Assembly: GCF_900103875.1 (NCBI RefSeq) | Contig: NZ_LT629705.1 | Location: 186,001-250,000 of the forward strand | Origin: Pseudomonas arsenicoxydans | Lineage (GTDB): Bacteria > Pseudomonadota > Gammaproteobacteria > Pseudomonadales > Pseudomonadaceae | DNA length: 64,000 nucleotides | Direction: 5' to 3' | Shown: one piece after another, positions 55,720 through 64,000 of the stretch | Layout: every line of letters begins with the position of its first letter | How positions within the stretch are numbered: the stretch's first letter is position 1 | Made by a program: the position numbers and the translations under genes | The notes under the pieces: generated by a model | What the model was told of the DNA's origin: nothing | Seen by the model: only the letters and a program-made list of their open reading frames with translations | The model's database searches: none

Positions 55720-57246
55720 TTAACGCAAGTTGATGGTGGTGTTCACACCGTCGTTGACGCTGTTGTCATCGAACCAGCGACTGGTGACGGTCTTGGTCTG
55801 AGTGTAGAACTGCACCACTTGCTTGCCATAGGGACCGAGGTCGCCGAGTTTGGAACCGCGCGAACCGGTGAAGCTGAAGAACGGGACCGGCACCGGAATC
55901 GGAATGTTGATGCCGACCTGGCCAACGTCGATTTCGCTCTGGAACTTGCGCGCTGCCGCACCGCTTTGGGTGAACAGGCCCGTGCCGTTGCCGAACGGGT
56001 TGGCGTTGACCAGGGCGATGGCCTCGTCGAGGGTGGCGACTTCCAGAACCACCAGCACCGGGCCGAAGATTTCCTGGGTGTAGATCTGCATGTCGGTGGT
56101 CACACCGGAAAACAGGGTCGGGCCGACAAAGTTGCCCTGCTCGAAGCCTGGAACCGTGATGTCACGACCGTCCAGCTCAAGCTTGGCGCCTTCCTTGATG
56201 CCACTCTCGATCAGATCAAGAATTCGCTGCTTGGCTTTTTTCGAGATCACCGGGCCGACGTCAGTGCCGGGCTCGCTGCCGGCATTCACCGTCAGTTTCT
56301 GTGCCAACGCCTTCAGGTCTGGCAGCCACTGTTTGGCCGCACCCACCAACACCACCACCGAGGTGGCCATGCAACGTTGACCGGCCGCACCGAAACCAGC
56401 GCCGACCAAAGCATTGAGCGCTTGTTCGCGATTGGCGTCCGGCAGCACAACCGCATGGTTCTTCGCGCCCATCATCGATTGCACGCGCTTGCCGTGTTTG
56501 CCCGCCAGGTCATAGACGTGAGTGCCGACCGCAGTCGAACCAACGAAGGACACAGCCTTGATGTCCTTGTGGGTGCAGAGTGCATCCACCACGTCCTTAC
56601 CGCCATGAACAACGTTGAGCACGCCAGCCGGAACGCCGGCCTCGATTGCCAGTTCCACCAGCAGCATGGTCGACATCGGGTCCTGTTCGGACGGCTTGAG
56701 CACAAAGGTGTTGCCGCAAGCGATGGCCATCGGGAACATCCACAGCGGAATCATCGCCGGGAAGTTGAACGGGGTAATACCGGCGCACACGCCGATTGGC
56801 TGACGCAGGGTGTAGGTATCGACGCCGCCCGCGACGTTCTCGGCGAACTCGCCCATTTGCAGGGTGCCGATGGAGCACGCGTGTTCGACCACTTCCAGGC
56901 CGCGAAAGATATCGCCTTCAGCGTCGGCAATGGTTTTGCCTTGCTCGTTGCTGAGCACCACGGCGATGCGTTTGGAGTGTTCACGGATCAACGCCTGGAG
57001 CTTGAGCATGATGCGCATCCGCGCGCCGATTGGCGTCAGCTTCCAGGTCTGGAAGGCGCGATGGGCGGCAGTGATCGCGGCGTCAACTTCTTGCGCGGTG
57101 GCGAACGGGACCTTGGCCAGCACTTGCTGGGTCGCCGGGTTGACGATGTCGTGCCACTCGGTGGTCTGCGACTCGACCCACTCGCCGTCGATCAACAACT
57201 TGACCTTCTGCACAGTGGTTTCGTTTGGCTTGAGCGTTGCGTTCAT
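55720..57246 (-). CDS. mmsA: Methylmalonate-semialdehyde dehydrogenase (CoA-acylating)
   Basis: A 508-residue aldehyde-dehydrogenase superfamily enzyme that converts methylmalonate semialdehyde (and malonate semialdehyde) with CoA to propionyl-CoA or acetyl-CoA. Motifs: [28 protein letters not shown] (NAD binding) and the catalytic Cys in [17 protein letters not shown]. The start at 57246 (MNATLKPN) replaces a longer frame. mmsA and mmsB form one operon; a LysR gene is divergent. Confidence 0.96.
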   Translation of the reverse strand: MNATLKPNETTVQKVKLLIDGEWVESQTTEWHDIVNPATQQVLAKVPFATAQEVDAAITAAHRAFQTWKLTPIGARMRIMLKLQALIREHSKRIAVVLSNEQGKTIADAEGDIFRGLEVVEHACSIGTLQMGEFAENVAGGVDTYTLRQPIGVCAGITPFNFPAMIPLWMFPMAIACGNTFVLKPSEQDPMSTMLLVELAIEAGVPAGVLNVVHGGKDVVDALCTHKDIKAVSFVGSTAVGTHVYDLAGKHGKRVQSMMGAKNHAVVLPDANREQALNALVGAGFGAAGQRCMATSVVVLVGAAKQWLPDLKALAQKLTVNAGSEPGTDVGPVISKKAKQRILDLIESGIKEGAKLELDGRDITVPGFEQGNFVGPTLFSGVTTDMQIYTQEIFGPVLVVLEVATLDEAIALVNANPFGNGTGLFTQSGAAARKFQSEIDVGQVGINIPIPVPVPFFSFTGSRGSKLGDLGPYGKQVVQFYTQTKTVTSRWFDDNSVNDGVNTTINLR

Positions 57247-57366
57247 ATTGGGTCTCCGGGAAATTGTTCTTATGTAGAGAGCTATCTGGGGAGCCAAGGC
57301 GAAAAGTCGCCTTGCAATGAAGCGGTTGCCGCGAATTGATTATCCGGCTGTTCCTGGAGTATAGAT

Positions 57367-58356
57367 GTGCAAACTTCTGATAAGAACGCACATAAAAGCC
57401 GGTCCATCATGCAAAAAAACATCACGTCTTTAGGCTCGTTGAACTGGGATGACCTCAAGTTTTTCCTTGAGGTCTCCCGTACCCGCAAGGCTAGCACCGC
57501 GGCCAAGCGACTCGCGGTGGACTACACCACGGTCTCGCGGCGCATCAGTTCACTGGAAGCCGCGCTGGGCACCTTGCTGTTCGAGAAATCCCGGACCAGC
57601 GGCTTTGTCCTGACCGCCGAAGGTCAGCGATTGCTCGGTTATGCCGAATCGATTGAAAGCACCCTGCACATGGCCTGCGAACAGGTTTCAGGTTCAGGCG
57701 TGGCGTTGTCCGGGCATGTACGCATGGGCTGCACCGAAGGCTTCGGCAGCTTTTTCATCACCCCGCAGCTGAGCCATTTCGTCGATGCCTACCCGGCGAT
57801 CTCGGTCGACATCCTGCCGCTGCCGCACTTCATCAGCCTGTCCAAGCGTGAGGCGGATATCGTCATCGCCCTGGAGCGTCCGGAGCACGGGCCTTACGTC
57901 TGCTGCAAGCTCTGCGACTACAAGCTACAGCTCTACGCGACTCAGGATTATCTGGACAAGCACCCGCCGATTAACCGCCCGGCAGACTTGGGCAAGCATC
58001 AATTCATCAGTTATGTGGACGACCTGGCCTTCAGCTCGGAGCTGCTGTACCTGGCGAACGTTTTGCCTGGCGCCAGCGCCAATCTGCGAAGCACCAGCGT
58101 GATCGCCCAATTCGTCGCGGCACAACAAGGGCGCTCACTGGCCATTCTGCCGTGCTTCCTGGCGGCCCAAGACCCGCGCTTGCTGCCGGTGCTGCCAGAG
58201 GAGATCAACATTACCCGGCAGTTCTGGATGTACTGCCGGGAGGACCTGCGCAAGCTCAAGCGAATCACGTTGTTGTGGGATTACATCCGTGAGGTGACTG
58301 AGCGCAATCACAGCCTGTTGATGGGCGAAAGCCGGGGGATGCTGTTCGCCGATTAA
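57367..58356 (+). CDS. LysR-family regulator divergent from mmsA
   Basis: A 329-residue regulator with HTH in KASTAAKRLAVDYTTVSRRI and an effector domain. A GTG at 57367 has a GGAG site eight bases upstream; an ATG at 57409 (MQKNITSLG) is the alternative. Divergent placement 121 bp from mmsA suggests control of valine degradation. In Pseudomonas aeruginosa the mmsAB regulator is of the AraC type, so a LysR here would be a different arrangement. Confidence 0.9.
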   Translation: MQTSDKNAHKSRSIMQKNITSLGSLNWDDLKFFLEVSRTRKASTAAKRLAVDYTTVSRRISSLEAALGTLLFEKSRTSGFVLTAEGQRLLGYAESIESTLHMACEQVSGSGVALSGHVRMGCTEGFGSFFITPQLSHFVDAYPAISVDILPLPHFISLSKREADIVIALERPEHGPYVCCKLCDYKLQLYATQDYLDKHPPINRPADLGKHQFISYVDDLAFSSELLYLANVLPGASANLRSTSVIAQFVAAQQGRSLAILPCFLAAQDPRLLPVLPEEINITRQFWMYCREDLRKLKRITLLWDYIREVTERNHSLLMGESRGMLFAD

Positions 58357-58856
58357 CCAGCGCTCACCACGATCGACACTCGACGGTTTTCGGTGCGGCC
58401 CGCAGCGGTGTTGTTGGAGGCCACCGGCTCATTGCTGCCCAGACCGCGCAACTGGATGTTTTCTTCTTTCATGCCGACCGTTGTCAGGACGTTGCCGACG
58501 CTTTTCGCGCGGCGCAGGGACAGCGTCTGGTTATAGGACTCTTTGCCCGATGCATCGGTGTGACCATCGACCCGCACGCGCTCGATGCCGACCGCCAGCA
58601 AGGCTTTGCCGATGCGTTCGACGATCTCGGTGCTCGCAGCGTTCAGGCCATCGTCGTCACTGCCAAACAGCACTTTGCCAGACAAGCCAAACGCCCAGCC
58701 CTCATCGGTCAGCTCGAAGCCTTGCTGTTTGAGCACGGAGATTTGGCCAGGGGTCAGGCCCTTTTGAGGAGCCGTCTGGCAGCCGGCCAATGCCAGCAAG
58801 GCCATGAACAGACTGATCGTGAAAAAACGCAGGAAATGTCGAGTGATCGAAAACAA
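58353..58856 (-). CDS. yfiB: YfiB outer-membrane lipoprotein (OmpA/Pal-like)
   Basis: A 167-residue lipoprotein with lipobox ALAGC (Cys near residue 26) and an OmpA-like peptidoglycan-binding domain (VDGHTDASGKESYNQTLSLRRAKSV). YfiB sequesters YfiR at the outer membrane and so releases YfiN. It begins with TTG after an AAGGAG site, the upstream stop of yfiN lying within that site. Its last 4 bp overlap the convergent LysR gene. Confidence 0.92.
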   Translation of the reverse strand: MFSITRHFLRFFTISLFMALLALAGCQTAPQKGLTPGQISVLKQQGFELTDEGWAFGLSGKVLFGSDDDGLNAASTEIVERIGKALLAVGIERVRVDGHTDASGKESYNQTLSLRRAKSVGNVLTTVGMKEENIQLRGLGSNEPVASNNTAAGRTENRRVSIVVSAG

Positions 58857-58861
58857 AGCAT

Positions 58862-60130
58862 TCAGCTCCTTGATTGAACATGGGCGACAGGGTGCTCCGA
58901 CCCGGCCGTGTGCTGCGCGCCTCGGGAAACACGCTTGGCTTGGTACATCGCCGCGTCGGCGGCATTGAGCAGAGCGCCCGGTGTGGACCCATGATCTGGA
59001 TACACGGCGATGCCGATACTCAGAGAGGTCAACACGTGGGTGTTACTTGGCAGCAGGATCGGTAATTCCATACTGGCCAGGATCTTGTCGGCAATCCGTT
59101 CCGCGTCTTCGATTTTGTGCAGTGGCGTCAGCAACACGGCAAATTCATCGCCGCCCAGACGCGCCACCAGATCCTCTTCGCGCAACTGCGCACGAACCCT
59201 GTTGGCGACGGCGATCAGCACGGCGTCACCGGCGGCATGACCGAAGCCATCATTGATTTCCTTGAAGCGGTCGCTGTCGAGAAACAGCACGGCCACTCGC
59301 TCGTTGAGCTTGTTGGCATTGCGCAACGCACGGATCAGGCGCCCTTCGAAAAACGCCCGGTTCGGCAATCCGGTGAGGCTGTCGTGACTGGCCTGGTGCG
59401 CCAGGGTTTCGTTTTCGCTCTTCAGATGGGTCTGCCAGGATTCGAGCTCACCGAGCAACGCATTGAAGTCATTGCCCAGGTTATCGAGTTCCGCGATCTC
59501 GGCGGGTGGCACACGCCGGTCAAAGGCTCGGTCGCAGCGGGCGGCATGCGCGACGGCGGCGAGGCGGCGCAGCGGGCCGGTAATTGCGCGAAGTTGTCGG
59601 CGTGCCAGATAAAGCGCGACCCAGGCACTGATGGCCGTGCACAGGACGATTCCCACCAGACCGCTGAGCAAGAAACGCAGCAGGCTGCCGCCGTGACCGG
59701 TGAGCTGGATGCTACCGACTTCCCGGCCTTGATGAACGATCGGCATGACGATGGGTTTTTCCAGAAAGGTTTTCGCGATCTGCAATTCCAGGTCGGAGAA
59801 CAAACCGCTTTCCGGTCGCTGCCAGCGCGCCAATACCCGCCCCTTTTCATCCAGCACCTGGGCGTCGGCGACTTCTTCCGTTGAGGCGATCAACGCCAGC
59901 GCCTCAGTGGCCGCCGCTTTGTCGTTGAACACCACTGCGGCCTCCACCGTGTAATTGATCGAACGCGCGATCAGGTGCAGGTTGTGGTCGGCATACACCC
60001 GCAAGGCAAGCACGCCCAACAATGTCAGGGAGATGCTTGCCATGGCTACGCCCACCAGCGCGACGACCAAGTGCCCGCGTCCGATGACCGAGCGCAAGGT
60101 GGGGCGATCACCCGGTGTGAATAGAATCAT
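58862..60130 (-). CDS. yfiN: YfiN diguanylate cyclase
   Basis: A 422-residue inner-membrane enzyme that makes cyclic di-GMP. Two membrane segments (about 22-45 and 158-180) flank a periplasmic sensor, followed by HAMP and a GGDEF domain. The active site LGGDEFAVLL is intact, and the allosteric I-site RxxD (REED, five residues before GGDEF) is present. YfiR in the periplasm inhibits it. Start ATG overlaps the yfiR stop (ATGA). Confidence 0.95.
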   Translation of the reverse strand: MILFTPGDRPTLRSVIGRGHLVVALVGVAMASISLTLLGVLALRVYADHNLHLIARSINYTVEAAVVFNDKAAATEALALIASTEEVADAQVLDEKGRVLARWQRPESGLFSDLELQIAKTFLEKPIVMPIVHQGREVGSIQLTGHGGSLLRFLLSGLVGIVLCTAISAWVALYLARRQLRAITGPLRRLAAVAHAARCDRAFDRRVPPAEIAELDNLGNDFNALLGELESWQTHLKSENETLAHQASHDSLTGLPNRAFFEGRLIRALRNANKLNERVAVLFLDSDRFKEINDGFGHAAGDAVLIAVANRVRAQLREEDLVARLGGDEFAVLLTPLHKIEDAERIADKILASMELPILLPSNTHVLTSLSIGIAVYPDHGSTPGALLNAADAAMYQAKRVSRGAQHTAGSEHPVAHVQSRS

Positions 60131-60699
60131 GGCGCCGCCTTGCGGCGGGACAATTGCAGCACACTGGGGTGAATGCGTACGCCGCTGCGGGCGACGGAGT
60201 CGAGGTTGACCTCGAAAGACACCTGATCATCACTGACCCGCAAGCAAAACAGGCTGCCGACGGTGCACTGATCGTCGCTCTCGCTGATGCTCAGCACCGG
60301 GCGCTCCGTCAACGAGGCAAAGAGTCGACTGCGCTCATCACTGGTGAGCTTGCCGATGTACACCGCATCGCATGCATCGACAATTGACGGGTTTTCGGCC
60401 AAGTACCGTTGCACGGTGACGGGCCGACCAGTGGCCTGGGTTGCGCCTTTGACCAGGTCGTCGGTGTACTCGGTGGGGCCGACCACGCACAGGCGTAATT
60501 GGGCGGGCTCAACTGGCCAGCGCGCATAGCTGAGAATCCCGAGGACGACCTGAGTGACCGATTTGGCGCGTTGATCGGCCATGCTCCCAGGGTTTTGCGC
60601 CTGAGCGAAAACCACGCCGGTCAGCAAACAGAGAACACCTGCAAGCAGCATTTGCTTGCAGCCAACGACGCGTCCTGTCGTCCGGACAGCCACCTTCAT
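60127..60699 (-). CDS. yfiR: YfiR periplasmic repressor of YfiN
   Basis: A 190-residue exported protein: signal sequence MLLAGVLCLLTGVVFAQA near residues 15-35. Four cysteines match the two disulfides of known YfiR: LRLCVVG, VDACDAV and the pair in DDQCTVGSLFCLRV. YfiR binds YfiN's periplasmic domain and keeps it off until YfiB or redox and envelope stress removes it. First gene of yfiRNB. The start at 60699 (MKVAVRTTG) is shorter than the maximal frame. Confidence 0.94.
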   Translation of the reverse strand: MKVAVRTTGRVVGCKQMLLAGVLCLLTGVVFAQAQNPGSMADQRAKSVTQVVLGILSYARWPVEPAQLRLCVVGPTEYTDDLVKGATQATGRPVTVQRYLAENPSIVDACDAVYIGKLTSDERSRLFASLTERPVLSISESDDQCTVGSLFCLRVSDDQVSFEVNLDSVARSGVRIHPSVLQLSRRKAAP

Positions 60700-60818
60700 G
60701 CAGGATTCTCTTTGAGACAGAAACGAAATGATGCCGCAACGATAGCATAGGGTCGGAACACCAGCGAGGACACGTGCGGCACCGATACGGCCAGTTCCCG
60801 CCATCCTGCGCCGTCCCT

Positions 60819-62927
60819 TCAATGACCCGGCTCGACGCCCTCTTCCCATTCCAGCATCAACCCGCTCAAGCGCTTGACCTTGCGTCGCACGGCCTCTTCA
60901 AACACCCCTGCTCGCGGCTCGATCAGAGTGAACCAGTGCTTGGCCCGGGTGATCCCGGTGTAGATCAGCTCCTTGGTGAGAACAGGGTTGAGCGCATCCG
61001 GCAGAATCAACGCCGTATGGGCAAATTCAGAACCCTGGGATTTGTGCACGGTCATGGCGTACACGGTTTCAACGTCGTTGAGTCGGCTCGGCAGGACAAA
61101 ACGCACACCGCCCTGACCATCGTTGCGCGGGAACGCTACACGCAGCACATGCTTCCCAGGCGCCAGTCCATCGCGCTCCGGCAGTTTGAGGGCAATACCG
61201 ATGTCACCGTTCATCAATCCCAGGCCATAGTCATTGCGAGTCATGAGAACCGGCCGACCTTCGTACCATTGCTGGTCGCTGTCGATCAGTCGAGCCTTGA
61301 GCAGCGCGGCGGTGACTCGCTGATTCAAACCCTCCACTCCCCATGGGCCCTTGCGTACGGCGCACAACAGCTGGAAGGCGTCGAAAGCCTGCAACACCTG
61401 GCGCGCCCAATCGGTCCAGCGTGGATCATCGAGCGAGCTGTCGAGCGGCGGACGCTGGCTGCGCAGCAGATGCAGGTAATGACGATAGCCTTGCGGCCCC
61501 TCGCCATGGCCTTCAAGCAGCAAGCGTTCAAGCGCCCGATCATGCTCACCTTTGAGGGGCAGAGAAAACACATCTTCGTGGCTTCGAGCCTGCAACAGCT
61601 TGCGAGCCTCTTCCGGCTGCTGCTGGTTGACCCAACGGGCCAACTGACCAATCCCGCTGCCCTCACCGAATCGGCGCGAGTGACGGAGCATCACGACTTG
61701 TTGGGCTAGGGGATGAGCACGGTCGGTGTCCTCCCGCAAACCGCTGGCGCTCAGGCTTTCGCCACTGATGGACTCAAGCCACTGCCGAGTTTGCGGGCTG
61801 TACCAGCCAGCCTCGGCATCGCGACACAGATCGCCCAGTACCGCGCCCGCCTCCACCGAAGCGAGTTGATCCTTGTCACCGAGCAACACCAGCCGGGCAT
61901 GGGCCGGCATTGCGTCGAGCAGGTTTGCCATCATTTCCAGGTCGATCATCGAGGCTTCGTCCACCACCAGGACATCCAGCGGTAAGCGATTGCCGGCGTG
62001 GTGACGGAAGTGCCGAGTGCCGGGGCGACTGCCAAGCAAGCGATGCACGGTGGTGACGTCAGACGGTATTTTGTCTCTGACGGCGTCTGCGACTTCCAGT
62101 GTCCGGACTTGCTGGCTGATGGATTCCGTCAGCCGCGCCGCCGCTTTGCCGGTAGGCGCTGCCAGACGAATGCGCAGCGGCTTGCCCGCCGCCACTGCTG
62201 GCGCCTGGAGCAACGCCAGCAACCGCACGACCGTGGTGGTCTTGCCGGTGCCCGGTCCGCCGGTGACGATGCTGAACGCGCTGCGGGTGGCCAGGGCGCA
62301 GGCGAGTTTCTGCCAGTCGATCACTTCACCGGGCTTGGCCGGACCGAACAGACCCGTGAGGCGTTGGAACAGGTCATTCGGCGTAGTTTCATGTTCAGCC
62401 AGGCGCAAGCGCAGGGCATTGTCGATGCGCCTTTCGTAAGCCCAATAGCGGCGCAGGTACAGGCGCTTGCCCGACAGCACCAAGGGCCGAGATTGCGCCT
62501 CCTCTCGACCATCGACGGCCAGCGCTACCAGGCGACTGGACGCCAGGACCTTGCACCAATGCGCGCCGTCCAGCGCCTCAAGCAGTTGCGATGGCAACAC
62601 CATCGCACCGCTTTGCACATCGCCTTCCGGCGGCAGCGACAAGGCGAAGTCCGGCTCTTTCAGCGTTTCGAACAAATCCAGGCAGACATGGCCGTGGCCC
62701 AGTTGGTGACTGGTCAACGCGGCGGCGAGCAGCACCAACGGATCATCGTCGGGGGCGAGTTCGTGGAGGAAGGCGACAAAGGCCTTGTCCAGCGCCCGCA
62801 GCCAGCCACGTTCCACCCAGCGAGTCAGCAATAGCAGCAGGTCATCTGCCCGAGTCAGGGGCGCCAGGTCCGCCAGGCTTTCGGCTGCCAATGGCGTGGG
62901 CAGCAAATCGGCGAAGGTGCGACTCAT
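60819..62927 (-). CDS. recD: Exodeoxyribonuclease V alpha subunit RecD
   Basis: The 5'-3' helicase subunit of RecBCD, which processes double-strand breaks and degrades foreign linear DNA. 702 residues. Walker A: VTGGPGTGKTTTVVRLL; Walker B: DVLVVDEASMIDLEM; the C-terminal helicase motif VYAMTVHKSQGSEF is present. The start overlaps the recB stop by 4 bp. Confidence 0.96.
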   Translation of the reverse strand: MSRTFADLLPTPLAAESLADLAPLTRADDLLLLLTRWVERGWLRALDKAFVAFLHELAPDDDPLVLLAAALTSHQLGHGHVCLDLFETLKEPDFALSLPPEGDVQSGAMVLPSQLLEALDGAHWCKVLASSRLVALAVDGREEAQSRPLVLSGKRLYLRRYWAYERRIDNALRLRLAEHETTPNDLFQRLTGLFGPAKPGEVIDWQKLACALATRSAFSIVTGGPGTGKTTTVVRLLALLQAPAVAAGKPLRIRLAAPTGKAAARLTESISQQVRTLEVADAVRDKIPSDVTTVHRLLGSRPGTRHFRHHAGNRLPLDVLVVDEASMIDLEMMANLLDAMPAHARLVLLGDKDQLASVEAGAVLGDLCRDAEAGWYSPQTRQWLESISGESLSASGLREDTDRAHPLAQQVVMLRHSRRFGEGSGIGQLARWVNQQQPEEARKLLQARSHEDVFSLPLKGEHDRALERLLLEGHGEGPQGYRHYLHLLRSQRPPLDSSLDDPRWTDWARQVLQAFDAFQLLCAVRKGPWGVEGLNQRVTAALLKARLIDSDQQWYEGRPVLMTRNDYGLGLMNGDIGIALKLPERDGLAPGKHVLRVAFPRNDGQGGVRFVLPSRLNDVETVYAMTVHKSQGSEFAHTALILPDALNPVLTKELIYTGITRAKHWFTLIEPRAGVFEEAVRRKVKRLSGLMLEWEEGVEPGH

Positions 62928-64000
62928 AACAGTTCTCCCTGTTCCCAGGCGGGTTCGGCCTTGGGTTCCGGCTTGCCTTGGAACAGCCGGTCAAGGCGCT
63001 CGATCAGCTCTCTGGGTGGGCGGGCGAAATACGCGCCTTGGGTGGGTGCACGCGTGCCACGCAGGAACAGATACAGCGCCCCACCAACATGCCGGTCGTA
63101 ATCGTAATCCGGCAGTCGCGCCTTGAGCTGGCGGTGCAGGGCCAACAGGTACAGCACGTATTGCAGGTCATAACGATTGTCGAGAATCGACTGTTCCATG
63201 GCCTGCTCGGTGTAGGACGCGTCGTCGGGCCCCAGCCAATTGGATTTGTAGTCAGCGACGTAGTAGCGACCTTCGTGCTCGAAGGTCAGGTCGATGAAGC
63301 CCTTGAACATGCCGTTGAGCAATACCGGTTCGGCGGCCACCCGAGCGACGCCGTTATGGGTGTATTGGCGCACCAGTTCATCGAGCTTGAGCACATCGAC
63401 TTTATGACTGGCGAACCAGAATTCCATCTCGACGCGGTACTGGGTGAGCTGCTCGAAAATGACCGGGGACTGCCCATCACCGATGGGCAACGCAGACTTG
63501 AGCAAGTGTTGCAGCCAATCGCTCAGCGTGGTGATCCAGCCTTCCCAGCCACGGCGATTGCAGCGACGGGCAATGGCGTCTTCCACGACTTGCGGGGCGG
63601 CGCAGAAACCTTCATCTCCGACCCATTCCAGCAAACCATGGAGAAAGGTCCCGGGGTTCGGGCCACGGGGGAAGCGATGAATATCAGCGCCACCGGCAAC
63701 AACTTCTCGCGGCGCTTGTGGATCGAGGCGCTCGTCGTCAAAGAGCTTTTGCGCTTGCGGGTTCTCCGGGGCTTCATCGCTGCCCACGCTCAGAATGTCG
63801 CCAATGCGCAAGGCACTGTAGGAGGCGATCCACCAGTTTTCGCTCGCCTTGCGCTTGGGTATCAGCGGCGCAAGCAACTTCGCTTCATTGCGTGGCGGGT
63901 GATAGTGGTCGGCTGTCGCCTCAGGCATTTCCCCATAGCTCAGTGCCGGACAGTCTTGCTGAAGATCTTCCAGCCAGCGTTTCAGGCCTGCGGACTCGGT
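62924..64000 (-). CDS. recB: Exodeoxyribonuclease V beta subunit RecB, C-terminal part
   Basis: The C-terminal 358 residues; the helicase part lies outside the window. This end is the nuclease domain: FIDLTFEHEGRYYVADYKSN contains the catalytic Asp..Asp-x-Lys motif of RecB-family nucleases, and YDLQYVLYLLALHRQLKARL follows. It also has the chi-recognition partner region. Translational coupling to recD. Cut at position 64000. Confidence 0.93.
   Translation of the reverse strand, partial: TESAGLKRWLEDLQQDCPALSYGEMPEATADHYHPPRNEAKLLAPLIPKRKASENWWIASYSALRIGDILSVGSDEAPENPQAQKLFDDERLDPQAPREVVAGGADIHRFPRGPNPGTFLHGLLEWVGDEGFCAAPQVVEDAIARRCNRRGWEGWITTLSDWLQHLLKSALPIGDGQSPVIFEQLTQYRVEMEFWFASHKVDVLKLDELVRQYTHNGVARVAAEPVLLNGMFKGFIDLTFEHEGRYYVADYKSNWLGPDDASYTEQAMEQSILDNRYDLQYVLYLLALHRQLKARLPDYDYDRHVGGALYLFLRGTRAPTQGAYFARPPRELIERLDRLFQGKPEPKAEPAWEQGELL

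Noticed and set aside
55573..57339. Plus-strand frame of 588 codons antisense to mmsA/mmsB
   Set aside because: Shadow of two well-known genes.

Overview
The window looks like a chromosomal segment of a Pseudomonas species of the fluorescens type. The support is the GTGGGAGCGGGCTTGCCCGCGAT-class REP hairpins in four places, two DUF6124 genes (a Pseudomonas-specific family), a pelX-pelABCDEFG cluster, yfiRNB and Pseudomonas-like gene order around mmsAB and recBD. No rRNA, tRNA or CRISPR array was seen.

Layout. 1-10.5 kb is accessory DNA, nearly all on the minus strand: a type I restriction-modification operon (hsdM-hsdS-hsdR, hsdR cut by the window edge), then a small integrated-element-like block with an AlpA regulator, an inovirus Gp2/YfjJ-like gene and its decayed paralogue, unrecognised small genes, and a divergent pair (a protein with two predicted winged helices and a ribbon-helix-helix protein) separated by a 13-bp-phased CGTGA array. 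10.9-13.9 kb holds a PIG-L deacetylase, a DUF6124 gene, a REP cluster, ohr and an exported crotonase-fold protein. 14.1-27.2 kb is the Pel exopolysaccharide locus, read from pelX to pelG as one overlapping minus-strand operon. 27.7-33.6 kb is a defence/toxin region: a lysozyme inhibitor that looks like a PliG-PliI fusion, a zeta-toxin gene broken by an IS3-family element, a 55-aa gene coupled to it, a second DUF6124 gene and an AbiE type IV toxin-antitoxin pair. The zeta cassette lies between two imperfect direct repeats.

33.7-42.1 kb holds a DUF2252 protein, a translationally coupled set (small helical protein, double-domain KaiC-like ATPase, soluble histidine kinase), a PAP2 phosphatase, a histidine phosphatase and a chemoreceptor. 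42.3-58.4 kb is mostly metabolic: a D-amino-acid deacylase/RpiR/GntP operon, a SulP transporter, MdaB- and YgiN-like quinone genes, a frameshifted TauE/SafE gene facing a LysR gene, and mmsAB with a divergent LysR. 58.4-60.7 kb is yfiRNB, a periplasm-controlled diguanylate cyclase module. 60.8-64 kb is recD and the 3' part of recB.

Functional links. yfiN makes cyclic di-GMP and PelD here keeps its cyclic di-GMP-binding residues, so the window carries both a signal source and a receptor for exopolysaccharide control. The accessory genes form two clusters (restriction island; zeta/AbiE/lysozyme inhibitor region) on either side of the Pel locus. The least explained units are the two-winged-helix/RHH divergent pair, the zeta cassette between repeats, and the KaiC-like/kinase set.
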